Shown here one piece after another: positions 34,634 through 42,969 of a stretch of DNA of 64,000 bases. The stretch's first letter is position 1; every line of letters starts with the position of its first letter. This DNA comes from an uncultured Flavobacteriaceae bacterium (GTDB lineage: Bacteria > Bacteroidota > Bacteroidia > Flavobacteriales > Flavobacteriaceae). The stretch lies in the NCBI GenBank assembly GCA_937136455.1, contig CAKZOO010000065.1, positions 21,986 to 85,985 of the forward strand. Direction: 5' to 3'. The notes beneath the pieces are model-generated. The model ran no database searches. It worked only from the letters and a program-made list of their open reading frames with translations, and was not told the DNA's origin. Position numbers and translations under genes: made by a program.

Positions 34634-35747
34634 GAACTAGCGGTTTAAAAAAAGTTGGTTGATAGTTCTTTAACAGTTGTGGGTGTAAGATAGAAATTAG
34701 GTCTTTTAAGACCAAATCGGGTCGATGTGTCGCCAATTCAAAATAGAGCATCCCACCAGTTTCACCTTTGGTGAGAGCATAGGTAAATACTTTCTTGTTT
34801 TTAAAAGATTCAAAAACACCGTAATGCGTATTTGAATCTAGCATTTCCTGATAAGAGGTGAATTGAGCGGGTGCAATCCAAAAGCTAGCCGCAGATCCTT
34901 TGACAATAGCCTCTTCAATAGAAAGTGATAAACTGCCACTAGATCCCATATCTGAGAATAGATAGTCTGCATTTGCATCTTTGAAAAAGTTAGCAGCCCA
35001 AGAATCCTTTCCAGGAGCGTACCAAACATCTTTGTAAAGAGAACCACTAATCAAGGTGGGTTGCTTATTAGCTTTAGCCGCTAGTCTTTTAGCCTCTAAA
35101 TAATCAGCTTCAATTTGATTAAAGATTGTATTAGCTTGTGCCTCCTTATTGTAAAATAACCCAAAAAATTTAACCCATTCTGCCTTTGCTAAAGGAGTCT
35201 GTTCAAGCCAGTCTGCATTTAATACGATTGGTATCCCAAAGGCTTCCAATTCTTCATAGGATTTATTGGAGCTGTTAATGCTAAATCCAATAATTACCTC
35301 TGGATGTAAGGCGATTGCCGTTTCAATGTTGATTTTTTCGTTAAGCCCTAATTCTTTTATGTGTCCATGGTCAACGGCATTTCTAACCTCTTTTGACGAG
35401 ATCAAATCAGTACCTGCAAATCCCACGATGGATTCTACTTCATCTAAATCTACAACAGAGGGAATATGTGTGGTTGAACTCAATACCATACGTTGTATAG
35501 GAACTTGAATACACGAATAATCTTGGTATTGTTCAAGAAGTTCTTTTTTGTTTTTTGGTACTAAGGCGTATTGGAAAGACTCATTTGAGTTTGGCCATGG
35601 ATTCTTTATGTTTAAGATTTTGACTCCATCAGTTTTGTAGTCTACACTAAAATGATTTGCGTATTTGGTGGTGATTTTCTGTTCTTGAGCATGAGTTGAG
35701 TTCAAGATGCCAATCAAAAAAAGGATGAAGTATAAGTTCTTATGCAT
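34626..35747 (-). CDS. btuF: Cobalamin ABC importer, periplasmic binding protein
   Basis: I start at the ATG at 35747 (MHKNLYFILFLIGILNSTHAQ, a signal peptide); another ATG two codons upstream is equally possible. The 373-residue product is a class III substrate-binding protein: an N-terminal lobe with EVESIVGFAGTDLISS, a long connecting helix around AEWVKFFGLFYNKEAQANTIF, and a C-terminal lobe with SIEEAIVKGSAASFWIAPAQ. It captures ligand after outer-membrane passage and hands it to BtuC. It is divergent from the B12 receptor gene across the riboswitch region and overlaps btuC by 8 nt. Confidence 0.83.
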   Translation of the reverse strand: MHKNLYFILFLIGILNSTHAQEQKITTKYANHFSVDYKTDGVKILNIKNPWPNSNESFQYALVPKNKKELLEQYQDYSCIQVPIQRMVLSSTTHIPSVVDLDEVESIVGFAGTDLISSKEVRNAVDHGHIKELGLNEKINIETAIALHPEVIIGFSINSSNKSYEELEAFGIPIVLNADWLEQTPLAKAEWVKFFGLFYNKEAQANTIFNQIEADYLEAKRLAAKANKQPTLISGSLYKDVWYAPGKDSWAANFFKDANADYLFSDMGSSGSLSLSIEEAIVKGSAASFWIAPAQFTSYQEMLDSNTHYGVFESFKNKKVFTYALTKGETGGMLYFELATHRPDLVLKDLISILHPQLLKNYQPTFFKPLVHE

Positions 35748-35773
35748 AGCCATTCAAAAATACTATTTAATTG

Positions 35774-35803
35774 TTGTGTGCTCAATAATTCAGACTATTT
35801 TTG
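35774..35803 (+). promoter_or_regulatory. Promoter of the cobalamin riboswitch-btuB transcript
   Basis: TTG (35774-35776) and TATTTTTG (35796-35803) match the -33/-7 consensus with a 19-nt gap. The riboswitch starts within about 8 nt of the -7 element. Confidence 0.65.
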
Positions 35804-35810
35804 ACGTGAA

Positions 35811-36045
35811 ATTAGGTTTTTCTAGAGTTGCTCTAGAAAATTAAAAGGGAAACTAGTTCAAATCTAGTGCTGTTCCCGCAACTGTAAGCTCAGTCGAAAG
35901 ATGCTTTTTACGACTACGATACCACTCTTAATAGGGGAAGGTGAGTTAAAAAGACGCAAGCCAGGAGACCTGCCAGTTTCAAAACTGATTTATAAACTTT
36001 CGGGTAAAAAGTTTTAAGGTTCATTCCTTCATGCTCCCGTGTTAA
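35811..36045 (+). promoter_or_regulatory. Cobalamin (B12) riboswitch and its expression platform
   Basis: The leader holds the class hallmarks of adenosylcobalamin riboswitches: AAAAGGGAA (about 35844), a small stem ACTAG-TTCAAAT-CTAGT, the CTGTTCCCGCAACTGTAAGC core (35869-35888), and the B12 box GCAAGCCAGGAGACCTGCC (35956-35974). A 10-bp stem with a TTG loop (35818-35840) forms an upstream arm. The platform (35975-36045) contains AAACTTT/AAAGTTT and CGGG...CCCG complementarity but no T-run, and the short hairpin GTGTT-AAAC-AACAC ends next to the btuB ATG. Control is therefore probably at translation. High B12 should reduce BtuB synthesis. The 302-bp gap between btuF and btuB is fully accounted for by this element and the promoters. 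Confidence 0.93.
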
Positions 36046-36055
36046 ACAACACAAA

Positions 36056-37903
36056 ATGAAAAAACTAGTTAAAACCTTGAGCGCTTTTGCTCTAGGATTA
36101 TGCTTGTCCGTGTATGGACAAGAACAATCAAAAGATTCTGTATCAGCATTAAATGAGGTGGTGCTTTACGGATTAAAAGTACCTCAAAAAGAAGCTTTAA
36201 TAGGTAAAAACATTACTTTGCTCAATGAAAAGGATATTCAAGCTTACCAAGGCTATTCCTTAGCTCAATTGATCAATACAGTTTCGGGGATTAGTGTTCA
36301 AGGAGCACAACTCCCTATGGGAAACACTCAGAGTATTTACGCTAGAGGAGGTCGATCTAAACAAGTATTAATCCTTATTGATGGTATTCGAGTGGCGGAT
36401 CCTTATTCAGCATCCTTGTCCTATGACTTACGATTATTAAATCTCTCAAATATTAAACAAATTGAGGTGCTTAAAGGAGCGAGTAGTGCTGTTTATGGAA
36501 GTGCTGCTTCAACCGTTGTCATTGCCATTACCACTAAAGAAAATCAAAAAAACGGTTTCACCTTAACCAGTGGTATTGGATCCAATCAGATTGCAGAAGA
36601 TCAAAATATGCAATTTAATTACAATAAGGTCGGGGTAGATTATACAGGGTCAATTAGTGAACTTCGCTATCGATTGAGTTATGCACATCTTTATGAAGGT
36701 GGTGTTTCGGCACTTGAAAACACAAAGGAAGAGGATCCTTTTAAGAGAAGTCACTATTCAATTGAGATTCAAAATAATGCTCAAAAGCGATGGAATTGGA
36801 AACTCAAAAGTTCTCGTACATTCATGAGTGCTGATTACGATGATTCATATACTGGGACTGATCGGGATTTTCAATTTCTAACTCAAAAGACCTCTATTGG
36901 TTTTCAATCGAATTATCGACTCACAAAAGGGAAGTTATTTTTAGGAGTAAATCACGATCAATTTGATTCTGAGGCGATATCCGATTATGGAGGTTTCTTT
37001 AAATCCAATAGCAGTAATTTTGATGTCTATTACAAATCGAATACGAATCATAAGATTCAAAGTCTCTTTGGGATCCAATCTGCAATCGATGCTTCGAGTT
37101 CAATTAATGAGTCATCCGTTGTTACATTCGATCCTTATGTAAGTGTGTTTTATAGATCTACTAATGGATTGAATATCAGTTCCGCAGCTCGATTAAATCA
37201 CCACAGCACTTACGGGAATCATTTTGTAGGACATTTAAATCCTTCATTTAGTTTTGGAAGTGCTCATCAATATGTGCTTTATTCAAGTGTAGCTACTGCT
37301 TTTATAAGTCCTAGTTTGTTTCAACTCTACGGTGATTGGGGAGCTAATGAAAACTTAACTCCAGAAACAAACACTACCGTTGAGTTTGGAATTAGAAGTA
37401 CTCAGGGTTCTACAAACTATAATCTTTTGGTTTTTAAACGAAATGAAAACAATGCAGTGTTTTGGAATTCTGAAAGCTTTCAATACGATAACTCGAATGG
37501 AACCACTAAAGCGGAGGGACTAGAATTTGATTTAACATCACAACTCACAAAGGAATTTCAATTCAAATTCAATTACACCTATATATGGAGGGATCAAGAA
37601 TTGATGATCAGAATTCCAAAGCACAAGTTTAACCTGAATTCAACCTATCGATTCGGTAAGCATCAATTCCTTCTTGAGACACAGTTTGTGGGAAAACGCT
37701 ATGATACTGATTTTACCACCTATACTAATGTTGAATTAAATCCCTATACCTTGATTAATTTAAATTGGAATCACCAAATTAGCGAACGAATTCAAATCCA
37801 ATGTGGGGTACACAACTTGTTCAATAAGAGTTTTATAGAACAAATCGGGTTTAATAGTCTCGGTAGAAATTATCGTTTAAACTTAAACTACAGCTTATTT
37901 TAA
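36056..37903 (+). CDS. btuB: TonB-dependent cobalamin receptor
   Basis: This 615-residue outer-membrane receptor has a signal peptide (residues 1-21), a TonB-box-like segment near LNEVVLYGLKV, then the plug domain (INTVSGISVQGAQ, YARGGRSKQVLILIDGIRV, IEVLKGASSAVYGS) and a 22-strand barrel rich in alternating aromatic residues. It ends with GFNSLGRNYRLNLNYSLF, the terminal aromatic signature used for barrel assembly. It is not a SusC (no CarboxypepD_reg N-domain). The upstream cobalamin riboswitch and the divergent btuFCD genes identify the likely ligand as B12 or another corrinoid. The stop overlaps the convergent S41 peptidase by 9 nt. Confidence 0.9.
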   Translation: MKKLVKTLSAFALGLCLSVYGQEQSKDSVSALNEVVLYGLKVPQKEALIGKNITLLNEKDIQAYQGYSLAQLINTVSGISVQGAQLPMGNTQSIYARGGRSKQVLILIDGIRVADPYSASLSYDLRLLNLSNIKQIEVLKGASSAVYGSAASTVVIAITTKENQKNGFTLTSGIGSNQIAEDQNMQFNYNKVGVDYTGSISELRYRLSYAHLYEGGVSALENTKEEDPFKRSHYSIEIQNNAQKRWNWKLKSSRTFMSADYDDSYTGTDRDFQFLTQKTSIGFQSNYRLTKGKLFLGVNHDQFDSEAISDYGGFFKSNSSNFDVYYKSNTNHKIQSLFGIQSAIDASSSINESSVVTFDPYVSVFYRSTNGLNISSAARLNHHSTYGNHFVGHLNPSFSFGSAHQYVLYSSVATAFISPSLFQLYGDWGANENLTPETNTTVEFGIRSTQGSTNYNLLVFKRNENNAVFWNSESFQYDNSNGTTKAEGLEFDLTSQLTKEFQFKFNYTYIWRDQELMIRIPKHKFNLNSTYRFGKHQFLLETQFVGKRYDTDFTTYTNVELNPYTLINLNWNHQISERIQIQCGVHNLFNKSFIEQIGFNSLGRNYRLNLNYSLF

Positions 37904-39376
37904 ATCAGTTCCCTTCGAAGGAATCAAATACATTTCCTTACTGAACTTTTCTTCTTGAATAGGCTTCCCAACAGGAAAAACATTCATGGAAGGACTTAAA
38001 TCCATCTTAGCAGTTGTCCCTGTGATTAGTCCTAAGGCAGCTGCTAGAAAGGGTTCTGTAGGGTCACCAAAAGCTTTTATTTCTGTAGGGTAGTCCATTT
38101 CATCGAGTGCTATCGTAGGAACGAATCCATTGTCGTAGTCGTTTTGACCTAATTTATTATAGATTTGAAAAACGATCGGTTGCATTCCGATAGTGTGATT
38201 AGGATTTCTATTGTCAGGATCATCAAAACTATTTGGTGAGTCTACAACAGTTATAGATCCTTCATTTTTACCTACAGTAGTTCCGCCTATAGTAATGACA
38301 TTCATATAAGGTCTTAAGCCATTGATAATCATTTCAGAGGCAGAAGCAGTGCTTTCAGAAGTAAGTACATAAAGCGTTTCAATGGAGGTCAATCGATTCA
38401 TTGGAACTGTAGATTGATAAGTACCATTAAAATCATAGAGATAAACATCATCGAAGAAAGGATAAGTTGAGCCTTTAGTTGGATTTCTTTTTGCATTGTA
38501 TCTCAAATCAGCAAAGGCTTCCTGTTCAGGAGTAATCGAACCATCGATCATACTCGCCAAAAAGGCTGCAGTAATTACGGTACCTCCACCATTGTATCTC
38601 AAATCCAAAACTAATTCATCCACTCCATTGTCTTTGAAATAACCAAAAACATCGTTGAGTTCTTTGTGAAATGGATATTTAAATGAATTGTAAACTAAAT
38701 AGCCAATTTTCTTTCCTGAAGTTTCAAGAACGGTATGGTATTGGATTGGAGTAGCAGCAAATTCAATTCGAGTAATTTCAACATCAGTTCCACTAGCTTG
38801 AAAAGTACCATCTATAAAACTTCCCACTCCAATGGTAACAGTATCGTTATTGAATAGATTGTTGATTACTTGATAATTATCTGGATTCATCACAGTTCCA
38901 TCAACTCTGTAAATTAAGTCTCCTCTTTTTAATCCTGCCTCTTCTGCTGGAGAACCAGGGACTACATAGGCAATATAGATGTAAACATTTCCACCAGCTT
39001 CTACATTAAACAAACTTCTCGCTAATCGAATACCATAAGATTTACTCGTTCCAGCAAACGATTTTAGCTGTTCAGCAACATCGTCTATATACCATGAAAA
39101 ATCGTCTTGGCTGTTATATTTTAAATGATCAAACAAGGCCTCTGGACTATCAAAAGTGCTGAGGTATAAATGGTAATCGTCTAAATTGCTGAGTTTGCTA
39201 TCGCTTAACTCTTCGATTTCTCCTTGCCAATAATACCAGTAGTTAAGTCCTCTCCAAATAAAATCGGTGATTTCATCATATTCTATTTGAGGTGCGTCGT
39301 CTTGATCCTTTACACAACTACTCAGAATGACTAAAGAAGCGATAAGGCTTAACGCTAAATATTTTATCTTGTGCAT
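37895..39376 (-). CDS. S41-family C-terminal processing peptidase, lipoprotein
   Basis: This 493-residue lipoprotein (signal ending VILSSC) has an N-terminal helical part, a PDZ domain with AYVVPGSPAEEAGLKRGD near residues 137-154, and an S41 tail-specific protease domain. The catalytic serine should be in TSESTASASEMI near 342 and the lysine in GGTTVGKNEGS near 366, a Ser/Lys dyad as in CtpA. It should act in the periplasm or at the outer membrane, cleaving C-termini of unknown substrates. It is divergent from the second ECF sigma module and might relate to envelope stress, which is an inference from position only. Confidence 0.87.
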   Translation of the reverse strand: MHKIKYLALSLIASLVILSSCVKDQDDAPQIEYDEITDFIWRGLNYWYYWQGEIEELSDSKLSNLDDYHLYLSTFDSPEALFDHLKYNSQDDFSWYIDDVAEQLKSFAGTSKSYGIRLARSLFNVEAGGNVYIYIAYVVPGSPAEEAGLKRGDLIYRVDGTVMNPDNYQVINNLFNNDTVTIGVGSFIDGTFQASGTDVEITRIEFAATPIQYHTVLETSGKKIGYLVYNSFKYPFHKELNDVFGYFKDNGVDELVLDLRYNGGGTVITAAFLASMIDGSITPEQEAFADLRYNAKRNPTKGSTYPFFDDVYLYDFNGTYQSTVPMNRLTSIETLYVLTSESTASASEMIINGLRPYMNVITIGGTTVGKNEGSITVVDSPNSFDDPDNRNPNHTIGMQPIVFQIYNKLGQNDYDNGFVPTIALDEMDYPTEIKAFGDPTEPFLAAALGLITGTTAKMDLSPSMNVFPVGKPIQEEKFSKEMYLIPSKGTDLK

Positions 39377-39437
39377 ATTCTTTTTATACTTAATTAGTAG
39401 TACAAGTTACAATCCTTTCTAATATTTTGAAATTATT

Positions 39438-39463
39438 TGTAACATTTTTAATCATTGAGCGTC
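39438..39463 (+). promoter_or_regulatory. Candidate ECF-type promoter of the second sigma module
   Basis: TGTAACA (39438-39444) followed after 15 nt by CGTC (39460-39463) fits the AAC / CGTC pattern of ECF sigma promoters, 27 nt before the sigma ATG at 39490. The spacing is identical to the candidate upstream of the first ECF gene. Confidence 0.5.
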
Positions 39464-39489
39464 ATACATATAGATCGGAATAATAATAA

Positions 39490-39999
39490 ATGAATCAGCT
39501 AGAGTTTTCAAATAAGGTTATAAGTCTACAAGACAAATTGTTTAGAATAGCAAAACGTCTTCTAGTGTCTACTGATGAAGCTCAAGATGCGAGTCAAGAA
39601 ATTTTGTCAAAGTTATGGGAAAAACGTTCTGATTTAGAAGGATTAAGATCTGTAGAGGCCTATGCGATCACCATGACTAAGAATTATTGTCTCGACCGCC
39701 TTAAATTAAAGGAAGCTTCCAATTTGAGATTGGTTCATTCAAATTACGAATCCGCATCTGATAATGTTCAACGAACAATTGAACAACAGGATCAACTCGA
39801 TTTGGTCGACGCATTTTTAAAAACATTGCCTACACAGCAACAACTCTTATTTCAACTCAGAGAAGTTGAAGGAATGGAATACGATGAAATCGAAAAGATT
39901 TTAGATATGAAACCCACTGCAATTCGTGTGTCCTTATCTAGAATTAGAAAACAACTGAGAGAACAACTCTTAAAAATGAATTCTTATGGAATTAGTTAA
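39490..39999 (+). CDS. RNA polymerase ECF sigma factor
   Basis: This 169-residue ECF factor has region 2 (AKRLLVSTDEAQDASQEILSKLWEKR) and region 4 (LPTQQQLLFQLREVEGMEYDEIEKIL and a recognition helix PTAIRVSLSRIRKQL). Length and order are normal. The start is the ATG at 39490, and the gene overlaps the next by 14 nt. The operon continues with a small membrane protein and two DUF4252 proteins. An ECF-like promoter upstream suggests autoregulation. The factor probably responds to an envelope signal; the inducer is unknown. Confidence 0.9.
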   Translation: MNQLEFSNKVISLQDKLFRIAKRLLVSTDEAQDASQEILSKLWEKRSDLEGLRSVEAYAITMTKNYCLDRLKLKEASNLRLVHSNYESASDNVQRTIEQQDQLDLVDAFLKTLPTQQQLLFQLREVEGMEYDEIEKILDMKPTAIRVSLSRIRKQLREQLLKMNSYGIS

Positions 40000-40405
40000 A
40001 ATAGAAGCATTATTAGAAAAGTATTTTGAAGCTGAAACTTCCCTTAAAGAAGAAGCAATTTTAAAATCGTTCTTTAGCTCGGATCAGGTCCCAGAACATT
40101 TAGAAATGTACAGACCTATGTTTGCCTATGCTGTAGCGGAATCGAAGTTAAAAGATCAGACTCCGTATCGCATTCGATCAAAAAGACGTTTGAGCCCGTT
40201 TATGAAGATTGCTGCTTCGATTACGGTTGTTGTATCCATTGGAATATTCGCTCGGGAATACCAACAGAAAAAACAGGCTGAATACGCTTATCAGCAGACG
40301 ATGGCAGCGATGGAACTCATCGCAAATCAGTTCGATAAGGCAAAACAGTCAATAGGGTATTTAGAGGTATACGAAGATTCTAAAAACAAGATTTTTAAAA
40401 AATAG
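39986..40405 (+). CDS. Small single-pass membrane protein, putative anti-sigma factor
   Basis: This 139-residue protein starts 14 nt inside the sigma gene, so it is translationally coupled. It has a charged cytoplasmic N-terminal part (EALLEKYFEAETSLKEEAIL, resembling the short N-terminal helix pair of Bacteroidota anti-sigma-like proteins), one transmembrane helix at about residues 68-85 (ASITVVVSIGIFAR), and a helical C-terminal part in the periplasm. No zinc motif is present. The role as sigma antagonist is inferred from position and topology. Confidence 0.65.
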   Translation: MELVKIEALLEKYFEAETSLKEEAILKSFFSSDQVPEHLEMYRPMFAYAVAESKLKDQTPYRIRSKRRLSPFMKIAASITVVVSIGIFAREYQQKKQAEYAYQQTMAAMELIANQFDKAKQSIGYLEVYEDSKNKIFKK

Positions 40406-40434
40406 ATAAATAGATAATAGATAAATTAAAGAAG

Positions 40435-41001
40435 ATGAAAAGAAAATTATTAATTAGTAGTATGATGCTCCTTTTTGCGGGCATGACTTACGCACAGTCC
40501 CTTTTTGATAGATTCGAGGATGAACCAAATGTAAGTTCAGTTGTCGTAAGCAAGAGTATGTTCAATCTTTTAAGCAAGTTTGAGGTTGTCGTAGAAGACG
40601 ATCCTGAGGCTAGAGACTTTGTCGCAATGGCTAAGAGTATTGAAAGTCTAAAAGTTTTTACAACTTTTGACAAGAATGTTTCAGAAGATATGAAACACGA
40701 AGTAGATCAGTATCTAAAGAAAGCAAATCTTACAGAACTTATGAGAATCAAAGATGAAACGGCTAATGTTAAATTTTACGTTCGCCCTGGAAGAACTGAT
40801 TCGCAGGTGAAGGAGCTTTTGATGTTTGTCAATGGATTTGATACTAAGGCGATGGATTTAGATATCAATATCAATGGAAAAGAACGAAACATCGAAAGTG
40901 TATTGCTCTCATTAGTTGGAGATATCGATCTAGATAAGATTAGCTCATTGATTGCAAAAATGAATCTACCTGAAGAGCTCAATCAAGTAAAACAACACTA
41001 A
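40435..41001 (+). CDS. DUF4252 secreted protein
   Basis: This 188-residue protein has a cleavable signal peptide (residues 1-20, ending TYAQ) and a mature part matching DUF4252: VVVSKSMFNLLSKF near residue 37, then an alternating alpha/beta segment with KVFTTFD and ELMRIKDETANVKFYVR. DUF4252 proteins are nearly restricted to Bacteroidota, are often encoded with ECF sigma genes, and have no known biochemical role. Here a second, lipoprotein DUF4252 follows after one base, so the two may form a periplasmic pair. Confidence 0.75.
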   Translation: MKRKLLISSMMLLFAGMTYAQSLFDRFEDEPNVSSVVVSKSMFNLLSKFEVVVEDDPEARDFVAMAKSIESLKVFTTFDKNVSEDMKHEVDQYLKKANLTELMRIKDETANVKFYVRPGRTDSQVKELLMFVNGFDTKAMDLDININGKERNIESVLLSLVGDIDLDKISSLIAKMNLPEELNQVKQH

Positions 41002-41002
41002 G

Positions 41003-41557
41003 ATGAAACAGTTCATTAAAATCACAGGAATTCTGCTTGTACTCTTAATAGGTATGTCTTCCTGTGAATCCAACAAGAGTGTACAACAGTATTTACTAGA
41101 AAAGCAGTCTTCTTCTGACTTTGTAAGCCTAACACTCCCAGCAAGTTTGCTCAATATAGCTATTGATTCTTTGGGTACTGAGGAAAGAGAAGCTGTGAAT
41201 TCTTTAAAGAAACTCAGTGTGTTAGTTTACCACGCCCCAAACGGAGATCAACAAGTTTTTGAAAAAGAACAAGCTGAAATTAATACAGTGCTTAAAAACT
41301 CTAAGTACGAAGATCTTATGAGAGCTCAAACTCAAATGGGTTCAGGTAGAATTATGATTCTTGGATCAGAAGCTAAAATCGATGAATTCTTAGCCTACGG
41401 AACTGATTTAAAAAGCAATTTTATTCTAATCAGAGTCTTAGGTGATCGAATGAATCCAAAGCACATCAAACCCTTCTTAACTGCATTACAGGATAGCGAT
41501 GTTAATGAAGATGAATTACTCGGATTGTTATCTTCTTTAAAACCTAAGAAGGAATAA
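41003..41557 (+). CDS. DUF4252 lipoprotein
   Basis: This 184-residue protein has a lipoprotein signal (ending GMSSC, cysteine at about 20) and a DUF4252-like mature part with FVSLTLPASLLNIAID, LKKLSVLVYH and KYEDLMRAQTQMGSGRIMILG. It aligns in layout with the preceding secreted DUF4252 gene, from which it is separated by one base, suggesting an ancient tandem duplication with one copy lipid-anchored. It ends the sigma operon; a terminator for this unit lies inside the 3' end of the opposing purB gene. Confidence 0.72.
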   Translation: MKQFIKITGILLVLLIGMSSCESNKSVQQYLLEKQSSSDFVSLTLPASLLNIAIDSLGTEEREAVNSLKKLSVLVYHAPNGDQQVFEKEQAEINTVLKNSKYEDLMRAQTQMGSGRIMILGSEAKIDEFLAYGTDLKSNFILIRVLGDRMNPKHIKPFLTALQDSDVNEDELLGLLSSLKPKKE

Positions 41558-41583
41558 AGTAAAATAACAGAAATAAAGGAATA

Positions 41584-42927
41584 TTATATTCCAGTAAAAG
41601 AGCTAGGCGATATCGCTTTTAGCTCTTTTTTAATTTCATCAGATACCTCAAGTGTATCGATAAAATTTGAAATGCTTTCAGCGTTGATCTTCTCGTTTGT
41701 TCTAGTTAATCCTTTAAGGGCTTCGTAAGGATTTGGATAGCCTTCTCTTCTAAGGATGGTCTGGATGGCCTCAGCTACAACAGCCCAGTTGTTTTCTAAA
41801 TCTTGTGCAATCTTCTCTTCGTTTAAAAGTAATTTATTCAATCCTTTGAGGGTTGATTGAAACGATAGAATGGTATGTGCTAAAGGAACTCCGATATTTC
41901 TGAGAACTGTTGAGTCAGTAAGGTCTCTTTGCAACCTTGAAATAGGAAGTTTTGCAGAAAGATGCTCAAAGAGTGCATTGGCAATTCCCAAGTTACCTTC
42001 AGAATTCTCAAAATCGATTGGATTTACTTTATGTGGCATTGCAGAAGATCCAACTTCACCTTTTTTAATTTTTTGTTTGAAATAGTCCATAGAGACATAA
42101 GTCCAAATATCGCGGTCTAAATCGATAAAAATAGTATTGATTCTCTTGAGTAAATCAAAAAGAGAAGCCATATGATCGTAATGTTCGATCTGAGTTGTTG
42201 GAAAAGAGTGATTCAATCCTAGTCTTCCTTCAACAAAATCAGTTCCAAATTGCTTCCAATTAGTTGTAGGGTAAGCGACGTGATGAGCGTTGTAATTTCC
42301 TGTTGCACCACCAAACTTAGCAGCGTGTGGAATTGATTGAAGCTGTTTGTACTGTTCTTCAATTCTGGTGATAAATACCTGAATTTCTTTTCCTAAACGA
42401 GTAGGTGAGGCAGGTTGCCCATGGGTTCTAGCTAATAATGGAATTGCTTTCCAGTCATTGGCAAGAACTTTTAAAGTTGAAAGTACTTCTTCAATCGATG
42501 GAACGTAAACATCTTCAATCGCCTCTTTTAGAGAAAGCGGAATAGAAGTATTGTTAATGTCCTGAGAAGTCAATCCAAAATGGATAAACTCTTTGTAGGC
42601 TTGAAGGTTTAATGTATCAAACTTTTCTTTGATAAAGTACTCTACTGCCTTAACATCGTGATTGGTTACTTTTTCGATGTCTTTAATAGCAATCGCATCA
42701 GCATCGCTAAAGTTTTCATAAATAGCTCTTAACTCACTAAATAGTGAAGCGTCAAAATCGCTTAATTGCTTTAGAGGAAGCTCACAAAGTGCGATGAAAT
42801 ATTCGATTTCAACGCGAACTCTGTACTTGATAAGTGCAGCTTCTGAGAAATAAGTTCCTAAAGAATCAACTTTTGATCGGTATCTTCCATCTATTGGAGA
42901 AATAGCATTTAATGTTGTTAAAGACAT
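41584..42927 (-). CDS. purB: Adenylosuccinate lyase
   Basis: This 447-residue fumarase/aspartase-superfamily enzyme acts twice in purine synthesis: SAICAR to AICAR, and adenylosuccinate to AMP. It has TRTHGQPASPTRLGKEI near residue 164 (catalytic His) and the flexible signature loop GSSAMPHKVNPIDFENSEGN near 295 (catalytic serine). Length is normal for the E. coli-like branch. It has an exact minus-strand -7 element (TATCTTTG, 42947-42954) just upstream. Its last codons overlap a plus-strand terminator hairpin that serves the DUF4252 operon. Confidence 0.95.
   Translation of the reverse strand: MSLTTLNAISPIDGRYRSKVDSLGTYFSEAALIKYRVRVEIEYFIALCELPLKQLSDFDASLFSELRAIYENFSDADAIAIKDIEKVTNHDVKAVEYFIKEKFDTLNLQAYKEFIHFGLTSQDINNTSIPLSLKEAIEDVYVPSIEEVLSTLKVLANDWKAIPLLARTHGQPASPTRLGKEIQVFITRIEEQYKQLQSIPHAAKFGGATGNYNAHHVAYPTTNWKQFGTDFVEGRLGLNHSFPTTQIEHYDHMASLFDLLKRINTIFIDLDRDIWTYVSMDYFKQKIKKGEVGSSAMPHKVNPIDFENSEGNLGIANALFEHLSAKLPISRLQRDLTDSTVLRNIGVPLAHTILSFQSTLKGLNKLLLNEEKIAQDLENNWAVVAEAIQTILRREGYPNPYEALKGLTRTNEKINAESISNFIDTLEVSDEIKKELKAISPSSFTGI
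41596..41634 (+). terminator. Terminator of the sigma-DUF4252 operon, inside purB coding sequence
   Basis: AAAAGAGCTA (41596-41605) and TAGCTCTTTT (41620-41629) pair perfectly over 10 bp and are followed on the plus strand by T residues. The loop includes the palindrome GCGATATCGC. The whole hairpin lies within the last 17 codons of purB on the other strand. Confidence 0.7.
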
Positions 42928-42946
42928 AATAAAATAATTAAGGTTG

Positions 42947-42954
42947 CAAAGATA
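42947..42954 (-). promoter_or_regulatory. Promoter -7 element of purB
   Basis: Minus-strand TATCTTTG matches TAnnTTTG. A TTG about 21 nt upstream (42976-42978) could be the -33 element. Start codon is 19 nt below. Confidence 0.55.
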
Positions 42955-42969
42955 ATAAATACTAGGGCC

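Noticed and set aside
39406..39411. Minus-strand TGTAAC upstream of the S41 peptidase gene as an ECF -35 element
   Set aside because: No CGTC follows at 15-17 nt on that strand, so there is no support for ECF control of the protease from sequence alone.
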